A stretch of 64,000 nucleotides of DNA from Flavobacterium sp. Leaf82 (lineage in GTDB: Bacteria; Bacteroidota; Bacteroidia; Flavobacteriales; Flavobacteriaceae): contig NZ_LMMA01000009.1 in assembly GCF_001422725.1 (NCBI RefSeq), forward strand, positions 1 to 64,000, in the 5' to 3' direction. The notes under the pieces are model-generated. The model did no database searches. It saw only the letters and a list, made by a program, of their open reading frames with translations, and had not been told where the DNA came from. Position 1 is the stretch's first letter, and each line of letters begins with the position of its first letter. A program made the translations under genes and the position numbers. Positions 42,533 through 50,343 of the stretch are shown piece after piece.

Positions 42533-42578
42533 TACGCAATAAACTTTTACAAAGATCTTATCAGCCTTAAAAAAACAT

Positions 42579-43091
42579 ATGATGGAACAATATTTAAGAC
42601 AATTAATTGCAATAGAATTTACAGATAAAAAAGAACTCTTTACCGGTTTTCTTATTGATTATTCTGATGACTGGATCTTGCTGCGAAATAATCCCGAAGA
42701 TTTTATTCTGGATGGTTTTGTAATTCTGAAAAATAAAAATATTGAAGCCGTACATAGAGATCAGGATCTTGAATTTACCGAAAAAGTAATTCGTTTAAAA
42801 GGTCTAAAAACAAATGCAGAGGATATTATCCCGATTCGCGATTTGAGTTCAATCCTTAATTATGTGAATAACAAATATGGTATTTTTCAGATTTCGAAAA
42901 AATCAGCCAAGTCAGCTTATTTAGGAAAGTTACTTGAATTAAACGAAGAAGAATTAACTATTGATTTCTTAGATATAAAAGGTCAGTTTGGTGGCGAATT
43001 GAGTTTTAATCCAGAAAAAATTCGAGTTATTGAGTTCGATACGGATTATATTAATTCTTTGAAATTGGTAATTCCTGAAGATCAGAAATAG
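42579..43091 (+). CDS. Conserved hypothetical protein
   Basis: I do not recognise a named family. The 170-residue protein has two similar halves. The first half has YLRQLIAIEFTDKKELFTGFLIDYSDDWILLRNNPEDFILDGFVILKNKNI, and the second has FQISKKSAKSAYLGKLLELNEEELTIDFLDIKGQFGGELSFNPEKIRVIEFD. Each looks like a strand-rich Sm-like or SH3-like module, where a conserved turn describes what the ligand does. Start may be either of two adjacent ATG codons (42579, 42582). No signal peptide or membrane segment. It probably shares a transcript with the SDR gene and ends at a strong hairpin. Confidence 0.72.
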   Translation: MMEQYLRQLIAIEFTDKKELFTGFLIDYSDDWILLRNNPEDFILDGFVILKNKNIEAVHRDQDLEFTEKVIRLKGLKTNAEDIIPIRDLSSILNYVNNKYGIFQISKKSAKSAYLGKLLELNEEELTIDFLDIKGQFGGELSFNPEKIRVIEFDTDYINSLKLVIPEDQK

Positions 43092-43101
43092 TTTTTATTT
43101 T

Positions 43102-43148
43102 ATAAAACAAGAAAGCCCTTTTCTAATAAAAGGGCTTTCTTGTTTTAT
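43102..43148 (+). terminator. Strong 21-bp terminator hairpin
   Basis: The arms at 43102-43122 and 43128-43148 are perfectly complementary over 21 bp, with core AAGAAAGCCCTTTT and loop CTAAT. It probably ends the SDR/hypothetical transcript. Confidence 0.92.
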
Positions 43149-43157
43149 ATTGTTATT

Positions 43158-43246
43158 GTCATAGCTTCGTTCCTCGCAATTACAAACTAAGCGGCCAATC
43201 TTTGTCGAGTTTCTCGTGTGATTTCTCCTCACGTCGAAATGACAAA
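43158..43246. repeat. Chimeric remnant of two repeat families
   Basis: GTCATAGCTTCGTTCCTCGCAAT (43158-43180) is the right half of the GTCATTGCGAGG family joined to its outer GTCAT. Directly after it, GTGTGATTTCTCC...GTCGAAATGACA (43216-43243) is the right half of the GTCATTTCGAC family. Neither left arm is present. It lies between convergent gene ends. Confidence 0.7.
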
Positions 43247-43297
43247 ATTATGCGGATAATTTGTCAAAGTTTGAAACTTTGACAAAGATCTTATATC

Positions 43298-44632
43298 TTA
43301 AGCTTCGGTCAATTTGTTCAAAAACTCTAAACGAACGCTTCCGTCTTCGTCAATTTTTGTCAGGTTGATATCTTGCAATGTATTTACTAATTCAGGATTC
43401 CATGGTGTTTTTACTTTTACGTAATTTTCAGTAAAACCGTGAATATATCCTTCTTTATTTTCACTTTCGAATAAGACTGTTCTGTTAGATCCTATTTGGC
43501 TTTCGTAAAAAGCACGACGTTTTTTAACGGATAATCCGCGTAACATTTTACTTCGTTTTGCCCTAACATTTGCAGGAACAACTCCAGCCATATTTGCTGC
43601 TTCTGTATTATCTCTTTCAGAATACGTGAATACGTGTAAATAAGAAATATCCATTTCATTTAAAAAATGGTATGTTTCTAAAAAATGCTCATCAGTTTCA
43701 CCCGGAAAACCAACAATAACATCAACACCAATACAAGCATGCGGCATTACTTCACGAATTTTATTTACACGTTCTGTATATACTTCGCGTAAGTAACGGC
43801 GTTTCATTAATTTTAAAATATCATTACTTCCTGATTGTAATGGAATATGAAAATGAGGTACAAAAGTTCTGCTTTTAGAAACAAATTCGATCGTTTCATT
43901 TTTCAATAAATTAGGTTCGATTGATGAAATTCTCAAACGTTCTATTCCGTCGACTTTATCTAATGCCTGAACTAAATCGAGAAAAGTATGTTCGTGTTTT
44001 TTATTTCCAAATTCTCCTTTTCCGTAATCTCCAATATTTACTCCGGTTAAAACAATCTCTTTAATATTTTGAGATGAAATTTCTTTGGCGTTTTGCAACA
44101 CATTTTCTAAAGCATCACTTCTTGAAATTCCTCTTGCTAACGGAATTGTACAATAGGTACATTTATAATCACAACCGTCCTGAACTTTCAGGAAAGCACG
44201 GGTACGATCTCCAATAGAATAACTTCCCACATAAAAATCAGCTTCAGAAATTTCGCAGGAATGAACTTCACCCATATCATTTTTGCTGAGATCGTGAATG
44301 TAATCTGTGATTTTAAACTTTTCTGTTGCTCCCAAAACCAAATCCACACCCTCTACATTTGCTAATTCTTCTGGTTTTAATTGCGCATAACAACCTACTG
44401 CGGCAACAAAAGCTTTATCATTAAGTTTCATTGCTTTTTTTACTACCTGCTTAAATTGCTTATCTGCATTATCTGTAACTGAACAGGTATTGATGACATA
44501 AATGTCTGCTATTTCTTCAAAATCAACACGATCAAACCCTTCATCATTAAAGTTTCTGGCGATTGTAGAAGTTTCTGAAAAATTCAATTTGCAACCAAGC
44601 GTATAAAAAGCAACTTTTTTTCTATTTTCCAT
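43298..44632 (-). CDS. mtaB: tRNA (t6A37) methylthiotransferase MtaB
   Basis: Radical-SAM enzyme that adds a methylthio group to t6A37 of tRNAs reading ANN codons, making ms2t6A. The N-terminal UPF0004 domain holds TLGCKLNFSE, INTCSVT and AVGCYAQ (cysteines for the auxiliary cluster). Radical-SAM core: VQDGCDYKCTYCTIPLARG (CxxxCxxC), then EIVLTGVNIGDYG and RLRISSIEPN, HFHIPLQSGSN, IGVDVIVGFPGE. The C-terminal TRAM-like end is about 375-435. The 444-residue length is normal, and the GVNIGDYG motif separates MtaB from MiaB and RimO. A -7 box lies at 44694-44701. Confidence 0.95.
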   Translation of the reverse strand: MENRKKVAFYTLGCKLNFSETSTIARNFNDEGFDRVDFEEIADIYVINTCSVTDNADKQFKQVVKKAMKLNDKAFVAAVGCYAQLKPEELANVEGVDLVLGATEKFKITDYIHDLSKNDMGEVHSCEISEADFYVGSYSIGDRTRAFLKVQDGCDYKCTYCTIPLARGISRSDALENVLQNAKEISSQNIKEIVLTGVNIGDYGKGEFGNKKHEHTFLDLVQALDKVDGIERLRISSIEPNLLKNETIEFVSKSRTFVPHFHIPLQSGSNDILKLMKRRYLREVYTERVNKIREVMPHACIGVDVIVGFPGETDEHFLETYHFLNEMDISYLHVFTYSERDNTEAANMAGVVPANVRAKRSKMLRGLSVKKRRAFYESQIGSNRTVLFESENKEGYIHGFTENYVKVKTPWNPELVNTLQDINLTKIDEDGSVRLEFLNKLTEA

Positions 44633-45134
44633 GGGAATAAACTACGTTTTAAGTAGTAAGATATTATATTTACATCTCTTTTAAAGAGTTTGCAAATTTA
44701 CGTACAATATTCTTTAAAATAAAATCAATAATATACTATATATCAATATTTTGGAGCAAACCATTATTTTGGTGTATGTTAAAAAACAAAAAATTAAACC
44801 AACTAACAGTGCATAAATTCTCTTTTAAAAAAATTAAAGTAGAAATTCAATAAGAATAAAATGACAAAATAATCGATTAAATGCAAATAATATCGATTAA
44901 ATGCATTTTTCTGAGTCTTAAATTGAAATTTTCTTACATTTAACTTTGTTTAGATTGTTTTTTAGAGGTATATTCACTTCGTCAAAAGCAGTTAAATAAA
45001 TTTATATTATTTAAATAATAATTAAGTCATAACAATTTTGATTTTCCATCGTTATGTTGTTGTTTTGTTATTATAAAAAATGGGAATGCCGAAAACCAGA
45101 AAGAGTAGGCAAAAATTAAAAATTAAAACTCCAT
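44633..45134. other. Gene-free AT-rich divergent region with a 14-bp direct repeat
   Basis: This 502-bp region separates mtaB (minus) from an exported-protein gene (plus). It contains a minus-strand -7 box TAAATTTG (44694-44701) for mtaB, a TAACTTTG at 44941-44948 that could serve the plus strand, and two copies of ATCGATTAAATGCA (44872-44885 and 44892-44905) spaced exactly 20 bp. No reading frame of note is present. Confidence 0.6.
44694..44701 (-). promoter_or_regulatory. Putative -7 box (TAAATTTG) for mtaB
   Basis: CAAATTTA on the + strand reads TAAATTTG on the minus strand, giving an mtaB leader of roughly 57 nt. Confidence 0.5.
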
Positions 45135-45659
45135 ATGAAGGCATTTTTACCCACAATCTGCTTGATGTTCTTAACCATTTTTAGCTCGCAAGCGCAAACG
45201 AATGCTAGTGCTCCAGCTACTAATCCATTTCCATCTATTAGTACATTGACAAACTGGGCGAGCTTAAACTCTCAATCACAATTTGATATTGCAATTCGTG
45301 CGGTTGGATTTAAATTTGAAGTAAAAGAACCAGGTGAAGGCTCAACGGCTTATACTTATATTCGTAAAGTAACTGTAAATGAAGTAAACTATACTGATAG
45401 AATTGTTTATAGAATTACAAATAACAATTCGGCAAGTATTATTTCATTAGTAACAGCTTCTACGGATTTGGTAAGCTTGTACACACCGCAGTTGTCTACT
45501 TTTAAAAACAACAATTGTAAAACTGAAATGTCTAAAGACAAAAACACTACTTGTACTTGTTACGAAAGTGCTAATTTTGCAATAGATCTTTGCGACGAGC
45601 GTGTTAAACTGACAATGGGTGACGGAAATAAATATTTTGTTTCTGTAGCTAAAAAATAA
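45135..45659 (+). CDS. Exported hypothetical protein
   Basis: A 174-residue exported protein with signal peptide MKAFLPTICLMFLTIFSSQAQ (cleavage near 21). I do not recognise a family. The mature protein holds ASLNSQSQFDIAIRAVGFKFEVKEPGEGSTAY, then strands TYIRKVTVNEVNYTDRIVYRITNNNSASIISLVTASTDLV, and a Cys-containing C-terminus with CKTEM, TCTCYES and DLCDE, so five Cys that may form disulfides or bind a ligand. It follows a long AT-rich region with a direct repeat. Function unknown. Confidence 0.75.
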   Translation: MKAFLPTICLMFLTIFSSQAQTNASAPATNPFPSISTLTNWASLNSQSQFDIAIRAVGFKFEVKEPGEGSTAYTYIRKVTVNEVNYTDRIVYRITNNNSASIISLVTASTDLVSLYTPQLSTFKNNNCKTEMSKDKNTTCTCYESANFAIDLCDERVKLTMGDGNKYFVSVAKK

Positions 45660-45765
45660 TACTTGATGCTTATTTTAAAGTATTAAAAACTACGAGCTGT
45701 TTTCCAAATCTTTGTAATCTTAAATAAGAGTTTACAAAGATTTGGAACGCATTTCTTAGGATTCT

Positions 45766-46293
45766 CTATAAGTTTGGATTTTTTAATTGGTACCAAACTT
45801 CCAATTCTTCTTCATATTCAAAAGAATTTACGTAACGCAAACCCAGCTTTTCAAGAATTCTTCTGGAGTTTTCATTTCCTGCATCTGCGTAGGCATAAAC
45901 TGCTTCTATTTTCATTACATTAAATGCATAGTCAATAAAAGCTTTTCCGGCTTCGGTAGCATATCCTTTTCCCCAATGTTTCTCGATGAAACGATATCCT
46001 ATCTCATAAAAATCTTTATGATTATTGATTTCGTTTGTAATGAATTTTATTCCGGACCAGCCTAAAAACTCATTTGTTTCTTTAAGAATTACAGCCCAGC
46101 GACCAATTCCTAAATCTTTATATTGTTGCTGAATGTTTTTAATTTGATCCAGACTTTCCTGAATATCTTTTACAGGTTTATTTCCCAGAAAAAGATGCAC
46201 ATTAGGATTAGAATCCAATTCGAACATTCCCTCAACATCTGACAAAAGTAATTCTCGTAAAATAAGACGGTCGGTTTCTATTGGTTCTTTCAT
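45766..46293 (-). CDS. GNAT N-acetyltransferase, RimJ/RimL type
   Basis: A 175-residue acetyltransferase. PIETDRLILRELLLSDVEGMFELDSNP is the classic RimJ/RimL-type start, NEFLGWSGIKFI a central strand, and EIGYRFIEKHWGKGYATEAGKAFIDYAF contains the acetyl-CoA pyrophosphate loop (RxxGxG/A form, HWGKGYATEA). AYADAGNENSRRILEKLGLRYV is the C-terminal motif B. The target (an amine of a small molecule or ribosomal protein) is not predictable. Its stop faces the preceding plus-strand gene, and its start lies about 10 bp from the HAD hydrolase gene stop, so the two are co-transcribed. Confidence 0.92.
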   Translation of the reverse strand: MKEPIETDRLILRELLLSDVEGMFELDSNPNVHLFLGNKPVKDIQESLDQIKNIQQQYKDLGIGRWAVILKETNEFLGWSGIKFITNEINNHKDFYEIGYRFIEKHWGKGYATEAGKAFIDYAFNVMKIEAVYAYADAGNENSRRILEKLGLRYVNSFEYEEELEVWYQLKNPNL

Positions 46294-46303
46294 TTAAATA
46301 AAT

Positions 46304-47107
46304 TTAATTCAAAATATAGCGTTGTACAACTTCGGCAACTCCATCATTATTATTCGAAGCTACAATTACATTTGCCCTGTCACGCAACTCAGGCGTTACA
46401 TTATCAACCCAAACGCCAAGTCCCGCATATTCGATCATTGTTAGATCATTTCCTGCATTCCCTACAGCAATAATTTCGCTTTGATGAATGTTTAGCTTTT
46501 CAGCCAATAATTTAATACTTGCCGCTTTATCAATACCATTTTGTGCTGCTTCCAAGAAAAAAGGTTTAGACATTGCAATACTTAAATGTGGCATTGCCGC
46601 TTTTAAATCTTTCTCTACTTCTTTTAAATAAGAAGGTTCAGCTAATAAAATACATTTTACTGCAGGTTTTTGAACTGCTGCTTTAAAATCTGATACTTTA
46701 TTATGCGGTAATCCAGTGATTTCTTTTTCGATCTCAATATACTCAGAATCTGTTTCGCTTATAATTTCACCATCCAGATACGTTATAATGTGGGTTTTCA
46801 TTTTTACACTATAATCGTATAAATCATGAATTTGTTCCGGTGTTAAACATTGTTCAAACAAAACAAGATCGTCTTTTACGGTACTGATAACGGCACCATT
46901 AAACGAAATAATATAAGAATCGTTTAAATCTAATTGTAAATCTTTTGCATAAGCCGTCATTGCAGATGTAGGTCTTCCTGAAGCCAGGACCACATAAACT
47001 CCTTTTGCCTGAGCTTCAAGAAGTACTTTTTTGTTAAGCGCTGAAATTTTATGATCGTCTGTCAACAAGGTATCATCCATGTCGAGCACTAGCATTTTAT
47101 ATTGCAT
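46304..47107 (-). CDS. Cof-type HAD-IIB family hydrolase
   Basis: A phosphatase of the HAD IIB group, usually acting on sugar or cofactor phosphates. Motif I is LVLDMDDTLLTDDHK (nucleophile Asp and acid Asp), motif II is VLASGRPTSAM, motif III is around Lys in KAASIKLLAEKL, and motif IV is VGNAGNDLTMIEYAG. The type IIB cap lies between. The reading frame extends to ATG 47134, but that stretch is CAGTCGCAGTCACAGT repeat sequence, so ATG 47107 (MQYKMLVLDMDD, 267 residues) is preferred. It probably forms an operon with the downstream GNAT gene. Confidence 0.92.
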   Translation of the reverse strand: MQYKMLVLDMDDTLLTDDHKISALNKKVLLEAQAKGVYVVLASGRPTSAMTAYAKDLQLDLNDSYIISFNGAVISTVKDDLVLFEQCLTPEQIHDLYDYSVKMKTHIITYLDGEIISETDSEYIEIEKEITGLPHNKVSDFKAAVQKPAVKCILLAEPSYLKEVEKDLKAAMPHLSIAMSKPFFLEAAQNGIDKAASIKLLAEKLNIHQSEIIAVGNAGNDLTMIEYAGLGVWVDNVTPELRDRANVIVASNNNDGVAEVVQRYILN

Positions 47108-47162
47108 ATTTTTTGAGTTTTCAGTCGCAGTCACAGTTTACAGTGACTGAATACTGAGACTA
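47108..47162. repeat. CAGTCGCAGTCACAGT repeat
   Basis: TTCAGTCGCAGTCACAGTTTACAGTGACTGAATACTGAGAC lies directly upstream of the HAD gene start, so its complement reads as a false N-terminal extension. The outer words TTCAGT and ACTGAAT let it fold. It belongs to the same family as 1603-1786. Confidence 0.6.
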
Positions 47163-47172
47163 TTTACTTTCT

Positions 47173-47391
47173 TTAGATACTCATTCTGAATTCTTCAATA
47201 ACCGGATTTGCCTTTGCAAAATCAGTTTCCTGAATAAATACCTCAACTGCTAAATCAGATTGTCCAAAACCTCCCAGGCGAGCTGATTGAATATTATCTT
47301 TTTTTACTGTTTCTACTCCTGCTTGTTCTAATCTTTCCTGCAAAGCAAGCGCTAAAACTTCACTTCCTGAATACACTTTCATTAATCCCAT
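47173..47391 (-). CDS. DUF2007 putative signal-transducing protein
   Basis: A 72-residue protein: MGLMKVYSGSEVLALALQERLEQAGVETVKKDNIQSARLGGFGQSDLAVEVFIQETDFAKANPVIEEF. The fold is a ferredoxin-like beta-alpha-beta with Gly-rich loop, the pattern of the DUF2007 family, described as a putative signal transducer related to PII. It is monocistronic or part of the same minus-strand cluster as the following alpha/beta hydrolase. The role is not known. Confidence 0.85.
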   Translation of the reverse strand: MGLMKVYSGSEVLALALQERLEQAGVETVKKDNIQSARLGGFGQSDLAVEVFIQETDFAKANPVIEEFRMSI

Positions 47392-47418
47392 GAGATTCTG
47401 TTTTTGTAATTATTTTAT

Positions 47419-48234
47419 TTATTCTAATATTGTCTTTAACTGATTTTGAAAATCATTATTTTCATTCATTCCAGTATGTTCCTGATCTTTTAATGGGTAA
47501 AAATGTCCATTATCCTTTAAAAGACGACTTAATCTAACCGAATTTTCATAAGGAATCAATTCATCCTTCATACCATGAAAAATATAAATTGGCACTTTGA
47601 TCTTTGGCAAATATTCATATGTTTCCAGACTAAACTTCTTCAGGAAATCAGGAAAAAACCGAACCTTACTACTCGATAATTCTGTAAAGCTATAATATGG
47701 CGATTGCAAAATCAAAGCTTTTGCATTGTTCTGTGCTGCCAAAATAGTTGCAAATCCGGAACCTATTGAATAACCGGTTATAATAATTTTATTTTCAGGA
47801 TATCGTTTGCTTAATGCTTTATAGACAATAGCAACATCTTTATTTAACTGGTCTTCGTTTTCTATTTCTCCTTCGCTTTTGCCAAAACTTCTATAATCCA
47901 AAATAAAAATATCATATCCTAAATTGGTGTAGATTTTAGCAATTTTCCCCCAGGTTTCTAACGTTCCTGCATTGCCATGAAGATAGAAAATCAAACCTTT
48001 AGAGTTTTCTGCCTTGAATAACAATCCATTTAATTTTATACCATCAAAAGACTTGATGTTCAATTCTTCAAATTTATGCTGATAATCAAACTGATAATCT
48101 TTTGGAAGTCTCGCACTCTGAAAAACCATTCCAACTTGGTTGAAATACACATAGAAAACAACAACTACATAAATGAAAACAAAAAATGCAAGAAGCACAA
48201 TTGTTAAAAATTTAAGCGTTTTCAACATTTCCAT
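47419..48234 (-). CDS. Membrane-anchored alpha/beta hydrolase
   Basis: A 271-residue hydrolase with an N-terminal membrane helix (TLKFLTIVLLAFFVFIYVVVVFYVYF, about 5-30) and an outside catalytic domain. Oxyanion segment LIFYLHGNAGTLETWG, nucleophile elbow IITGYSIGSGFA (Ser in GYSIGSG), and the late IFHGMKDELIPYENS (Asp) and KDQEHTGMNE (His) complete the triad. The family resembles BEM46/ABHD13-like serine hydrolases, which act on lipids or peptides. Start may be ATG 48234 or the ATG two codons later. It lies 27 bp upstream of the DUF2007 gene. Confidence 0.9.
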   Translation of the reverse strand: MEMLKTLKFLTIVLLAFFVFIYVVVVFYVYFNQVGMVFQSARLPKDYQFDYQHKFEELNIKSFDGIKLNGLLFKAENSKGLIFYLHGNAGTLETWGKIAKIYTNLGYDIFILDYRSFGKSEGEIENEDQLNKDVAIVYKALSKRYPENKIIITGYSIGSGFATILAAQNNAKALILQSPYYSFTELSSSKVRFFPDFLKKFSLETYEYLPKIKVPIYIFHGMKDELIPYENSVRLSRLLKDNGHFYPLKDQEHTGMNENNDFQNQLKTILE

Positions 48235-48246
48235 AGATTACTTTTT

Positions 48247-48304
48247 TACTTTTCAATCGCAGTCAAAGTTTTCAACCTGAGACTGAGACTGAAAACTGCG
48301 ACTT
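48247..48304. repeat. GAGACTGAGACTGAAAACTGCGAC repeat
   Basis: TTTCAATCGCAGTCAAAGTTTTC on the left and GAGACTGAGACTGAAAACTGCGA on the right form a hairpin between the DEAD-box gene stop and the hydrolase gene start. It is another member of the CAGTCGCAGT family. Confidence 0.6.
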
Positions 48305-48970
48305 TTATTCCTCTTCTTGTATATCGTCTTCTTCTTCGTCAAGTTCCTCTTCACCTTCTTCATCCATATCAAACAAAAAAGGCTCTAACATCATTTTATC
48401 AGCTAAAATTTCGATACGTTCTGTCAGTTGTTCAGCAAAAATAATACGTTGCGTTTTTGTGATACTATTCGAAATACGCATGATTTTAGTTTCATGACGC
48501 AATTTTAACATAGGATCTGCATCGTCGATAATAAACATTTTTAAGCGGTTTACATTATATCCTGCAGTCGTAAACATATCACTTAGTTTATTAGGCGTAC
48601 CAATTAAAACATCTATTCCGGTAGAAATATAATTTTTATCATAATCTGTATCGCCTTTGTCGTGAACACCATAAACTTCAAGATTAGAATATTTTCCGTA
48701 TTTCTCAAAAAGTTCGACCATCTCCAAAACTTTTGCTTTATCCTCCACAAAAATCAAAGCACGAGGCGATTCTTCTGTTTGACCTGCCAATTGCTGGATT
48801 ACATTTATTACAATTGTAGTTGATTTTCCGCTTCCTGCTGGAGAAAGGATAATACAATCAGCACCACTTTTTATCGTCGAAAAAGTTTCCTGTTGCAAAA
48901 CATTTGCTTCTGTTAAACCATTTTCGATTAAAGCGTCTTGTAATTTTTCGTTTATTTTTTTTAGTTTCAT
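48305..48970 (-). CDS. Single-domain DEAD-box-like ATPase
   Basis: A 221-residue protein with only the first RecA domain. A Q-motif-like LQQETFSTIKSG, Walker A SPAGSGKST (about 44-52), ALIFVEDKAK, VLIGTPNKLSD and Walker B IIDDADPML with DDAD in place of DEAD are visible. Motif III SAT is replaced by AEQ. The helicase C-terminal domain is missing. The protein ends in a highly acidic tail (DMDEEGEEELDEEEDDIQEEE). It is therefore probably not a processive helicase. It may be a regulatory ATPase or RNA chaperone. The frame is intact, so this is not obviously a broken gene. Confidence 0.85.
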   Translation of the reverse strand: MKLKKINEKLQDALIENGLTEANVLQQETFSTIKSGADCIILSPAGSGKSTTIVINVIQQLAGQTEESPRALIFVEDKAKVLEMVELFEKYGKYSNLEVYGVHDKGDTDYDKNYISTGIDVLIGTPNKLSDMFTTAGYNVNRLKMFIIDDADPMLKLRHETKIMRISNSITKTQRIIFAEQLTERIEILADKMMLEPFLFDMDEEGEEELDEEEDDIQEEE

Positions 48971-48977
48971 TTTTTTT

Positions 48978-49058
48978 ATGCTTTAAGCTTTAGGCAATAA
49001 GCCATAAGCAAAAATTATTTTTAATTTTATCAGCCTAAAGCCTATAGCTTAAAGCCTA
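48978..49058. repeat. GCTTTAAGCTTTAGGC inverted repeat
   Basis: GCTTTAAGCTTTAGGCAATAAGCC (48980-49003) and GCCTAAAGCCTATAGCTTAAAGC (49033-49055) form a long hairpin separated by an AT loop, between the DEAD-box gene start and the NtrC-type gene stop. The arms consist of repeated AAGCTT/TAGGC/AAGCC words. I found no second copy in the window. Confidence 0.65.
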
Positions 49059-49071
49059 ATGCGCGAAGCAA

Positions 49072-50235
49072 CTATTTGCTTGCAAACATTTTTACATCAG
49101 TTTCAGAAATTTCATTACTTCCTAAAATAATCAATCTTTCGACTACATTTCGAAGTTCACGAATATTTCCTGTCCAATCGTATTCCTGCAATAATTTTAT
49201 GGCTTGCGCCGAAAATACTTTAACTACATTTCCTTGTTCCGAAGCAATTTTTGCCGCAAAATGCCTAATCAAAGCCGGAATATCATCACGTCTTTCGTTT
49301 AATGGCGGAACTTTTATCAAGATCACAGCCAAACGATGGTATAAATCTTCACGGAAACGCCCTTCGGCAATTTCAGTTTTTAAATCTTTATTTGTTGCAG
49401 CCACAACACGAACATCGACTTTTATATCTTTTTCGGCACCAACTCTCGTAATCATACTTTCCTGCAAGGCACGCAATACTTTGGCTTGCGCAGAAAGACT
49501 CATATCACCAATTTCGTCTAAGAAAATAGTTCCCTTATCTGCTGCTTCAAACTTTCCTGCACGATCTTTTACTGCTGATGTAAAGGCGCCTTTTACGTGA
49601 CCAAACAATTCGCTTTCGATCAATTCACTTGGTATTGCAGCACAGTTTACTTCAATCAAAGGATAATTAGCACGTTCGCTTTTTTCATGCAATTGATGTG
49701 CTACTAATTCTTTTCCCGTTCCGTTTGGTCCTGTAATCAAAACCCTGGCTTCAGTTTGAGCTACTTTATCAATCATAACTTTAATATGATTAATGGCTTC
49801 GCTCTCTCCTACCATTTCGTAGTTTTTGCTTACTTTTTTCTTTAGGATTTTATTCTCAACTACAAGCTGTTTTTTATCTAAAGCATTACGAACAGTATTT
49901 AATAAACGGTTTAAATCAGGTGGTTTTGAGATATAATCAAACGCTCCCAAACGCATGGTATGAATCGCTGTTTCCATATCGCCGTGACCGGAAATCATGA
50001 CCATCGGAATTTCAGGTTTTATTTTTTTAGCTTCTTCCAAAACCTCAACACCGTCCATTTTTGGCATTTTGATATCGCACAAAACCAAATCGTAATCGTT
50101 GTTTTTTATTTTTTCAAGACCCGCAACTCCATCTTCTGCTTCTTCTACCTGATAGGTATCATTTTCTTCTGATAAAATTTTTACCAAAACTCTCCTGATC
50201 GATGCTTCGTCTTCTATAATTAGTATTTTGCTCAT
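49072..50235 (-). CDS. NtrC-type sigma-54 response regulator lacking the Fis HTH
   Basis: A 387-residue response regulator. The receiver domain (about 1-120) has the phosphate-accepting Asp54 in LVLCDIKMPKMDG. The AAA+ domain (about 145-370) has Walker A GPNGTGKE, ELFGHVKGAFTSA (GAFTGA loop with Ser), FLDEIGDMS, VRVVAATNKDL and FREDLYHRLAV, followed by WTGNIRELRNVVERL. It ends at TDVKMFASK, so the C-terminal Fis-type DNA-binding helix-turn-helix of NtrC is missing. Without it the protein may activate sigma-54 promoters from solution or use a partner. The cognate histidine kinase is not adjacent. Confidence 0.93.
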   Translation of the reverse strand: MSKILIIEDEASIRRVLVKILSEENDTYQVEEAEDGVAGLEKIKNNDYDLVLCDIKMPKMDGVEVLEEAKKIKPEIPMVMISGHGDMETAIHTMRLGAFDYISKPPDLNRLLNTVRNALDKKQLVVENKILKKKVSKNYEMVGESEAINHIKVMIDKVAQTEARVLITGPNGTGKELVAHQLHEKSERANYPLIEVNCAAIPSELIESELFGHVKGAFTSAVKDRAGKFEAADKGTIFLDEIGDMSLSAQAKVLRALQESMITRVGAEKDIKVDVRVVAATNKDLKTEIAEGRFREDLYHRLAVILIKVPPLNERRDDIPALIRHFAAKIASEQGNVVKVFSAQAIKLLQEYDWTGNIRELRNVVERLIILGSNEISETDVKMFASK

Positions 50236-50244
50236 TTTTTTTTT

Positions 50245-50338
50245 GAGGTTCTAAGGTTCTGAGTTACTAAGGTTCTAAGGTGTAATTCAAGAAGCTAAAA
50301 AACTTAGCAACTCAGAACCTTAGCGTCTTAGCAACTTT
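50245..50338. repeat. Long inverted repeat of CTAAGGTTCTGAGTTA words
   Basis: The left arm (50245-50280) reads GAGGTTCTAAGGTTCTGAG and then TTACTAAGGTTCTAAGG. The right arm (50301-50338) reads AACTTAGCAACTCAGAACC and then TTAGCGTCTTAGCAAC. It lies between the ABC permease gene start and the NtrC-type gene start region, both on the minus strand. Same family as 19556-19653. Confidence 0.7.
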
Positions 50339-50343
50339 AAAAA

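Noticed and set aside
43298..44632. MiaB or RimO instead of MtaB
   Set aside because: The N-terminus VAFYTLGCKLNFSE and GVNIGDYG motif are MtaB-like, whereas RimO and MiaB carry different sequences at these points.
49076..49600. 174-residue + strand frame antisense to the NtrC-type gene
   Set aside because: It is the shadow of the conserved AAA+ domain and shows no own domain or start signals.
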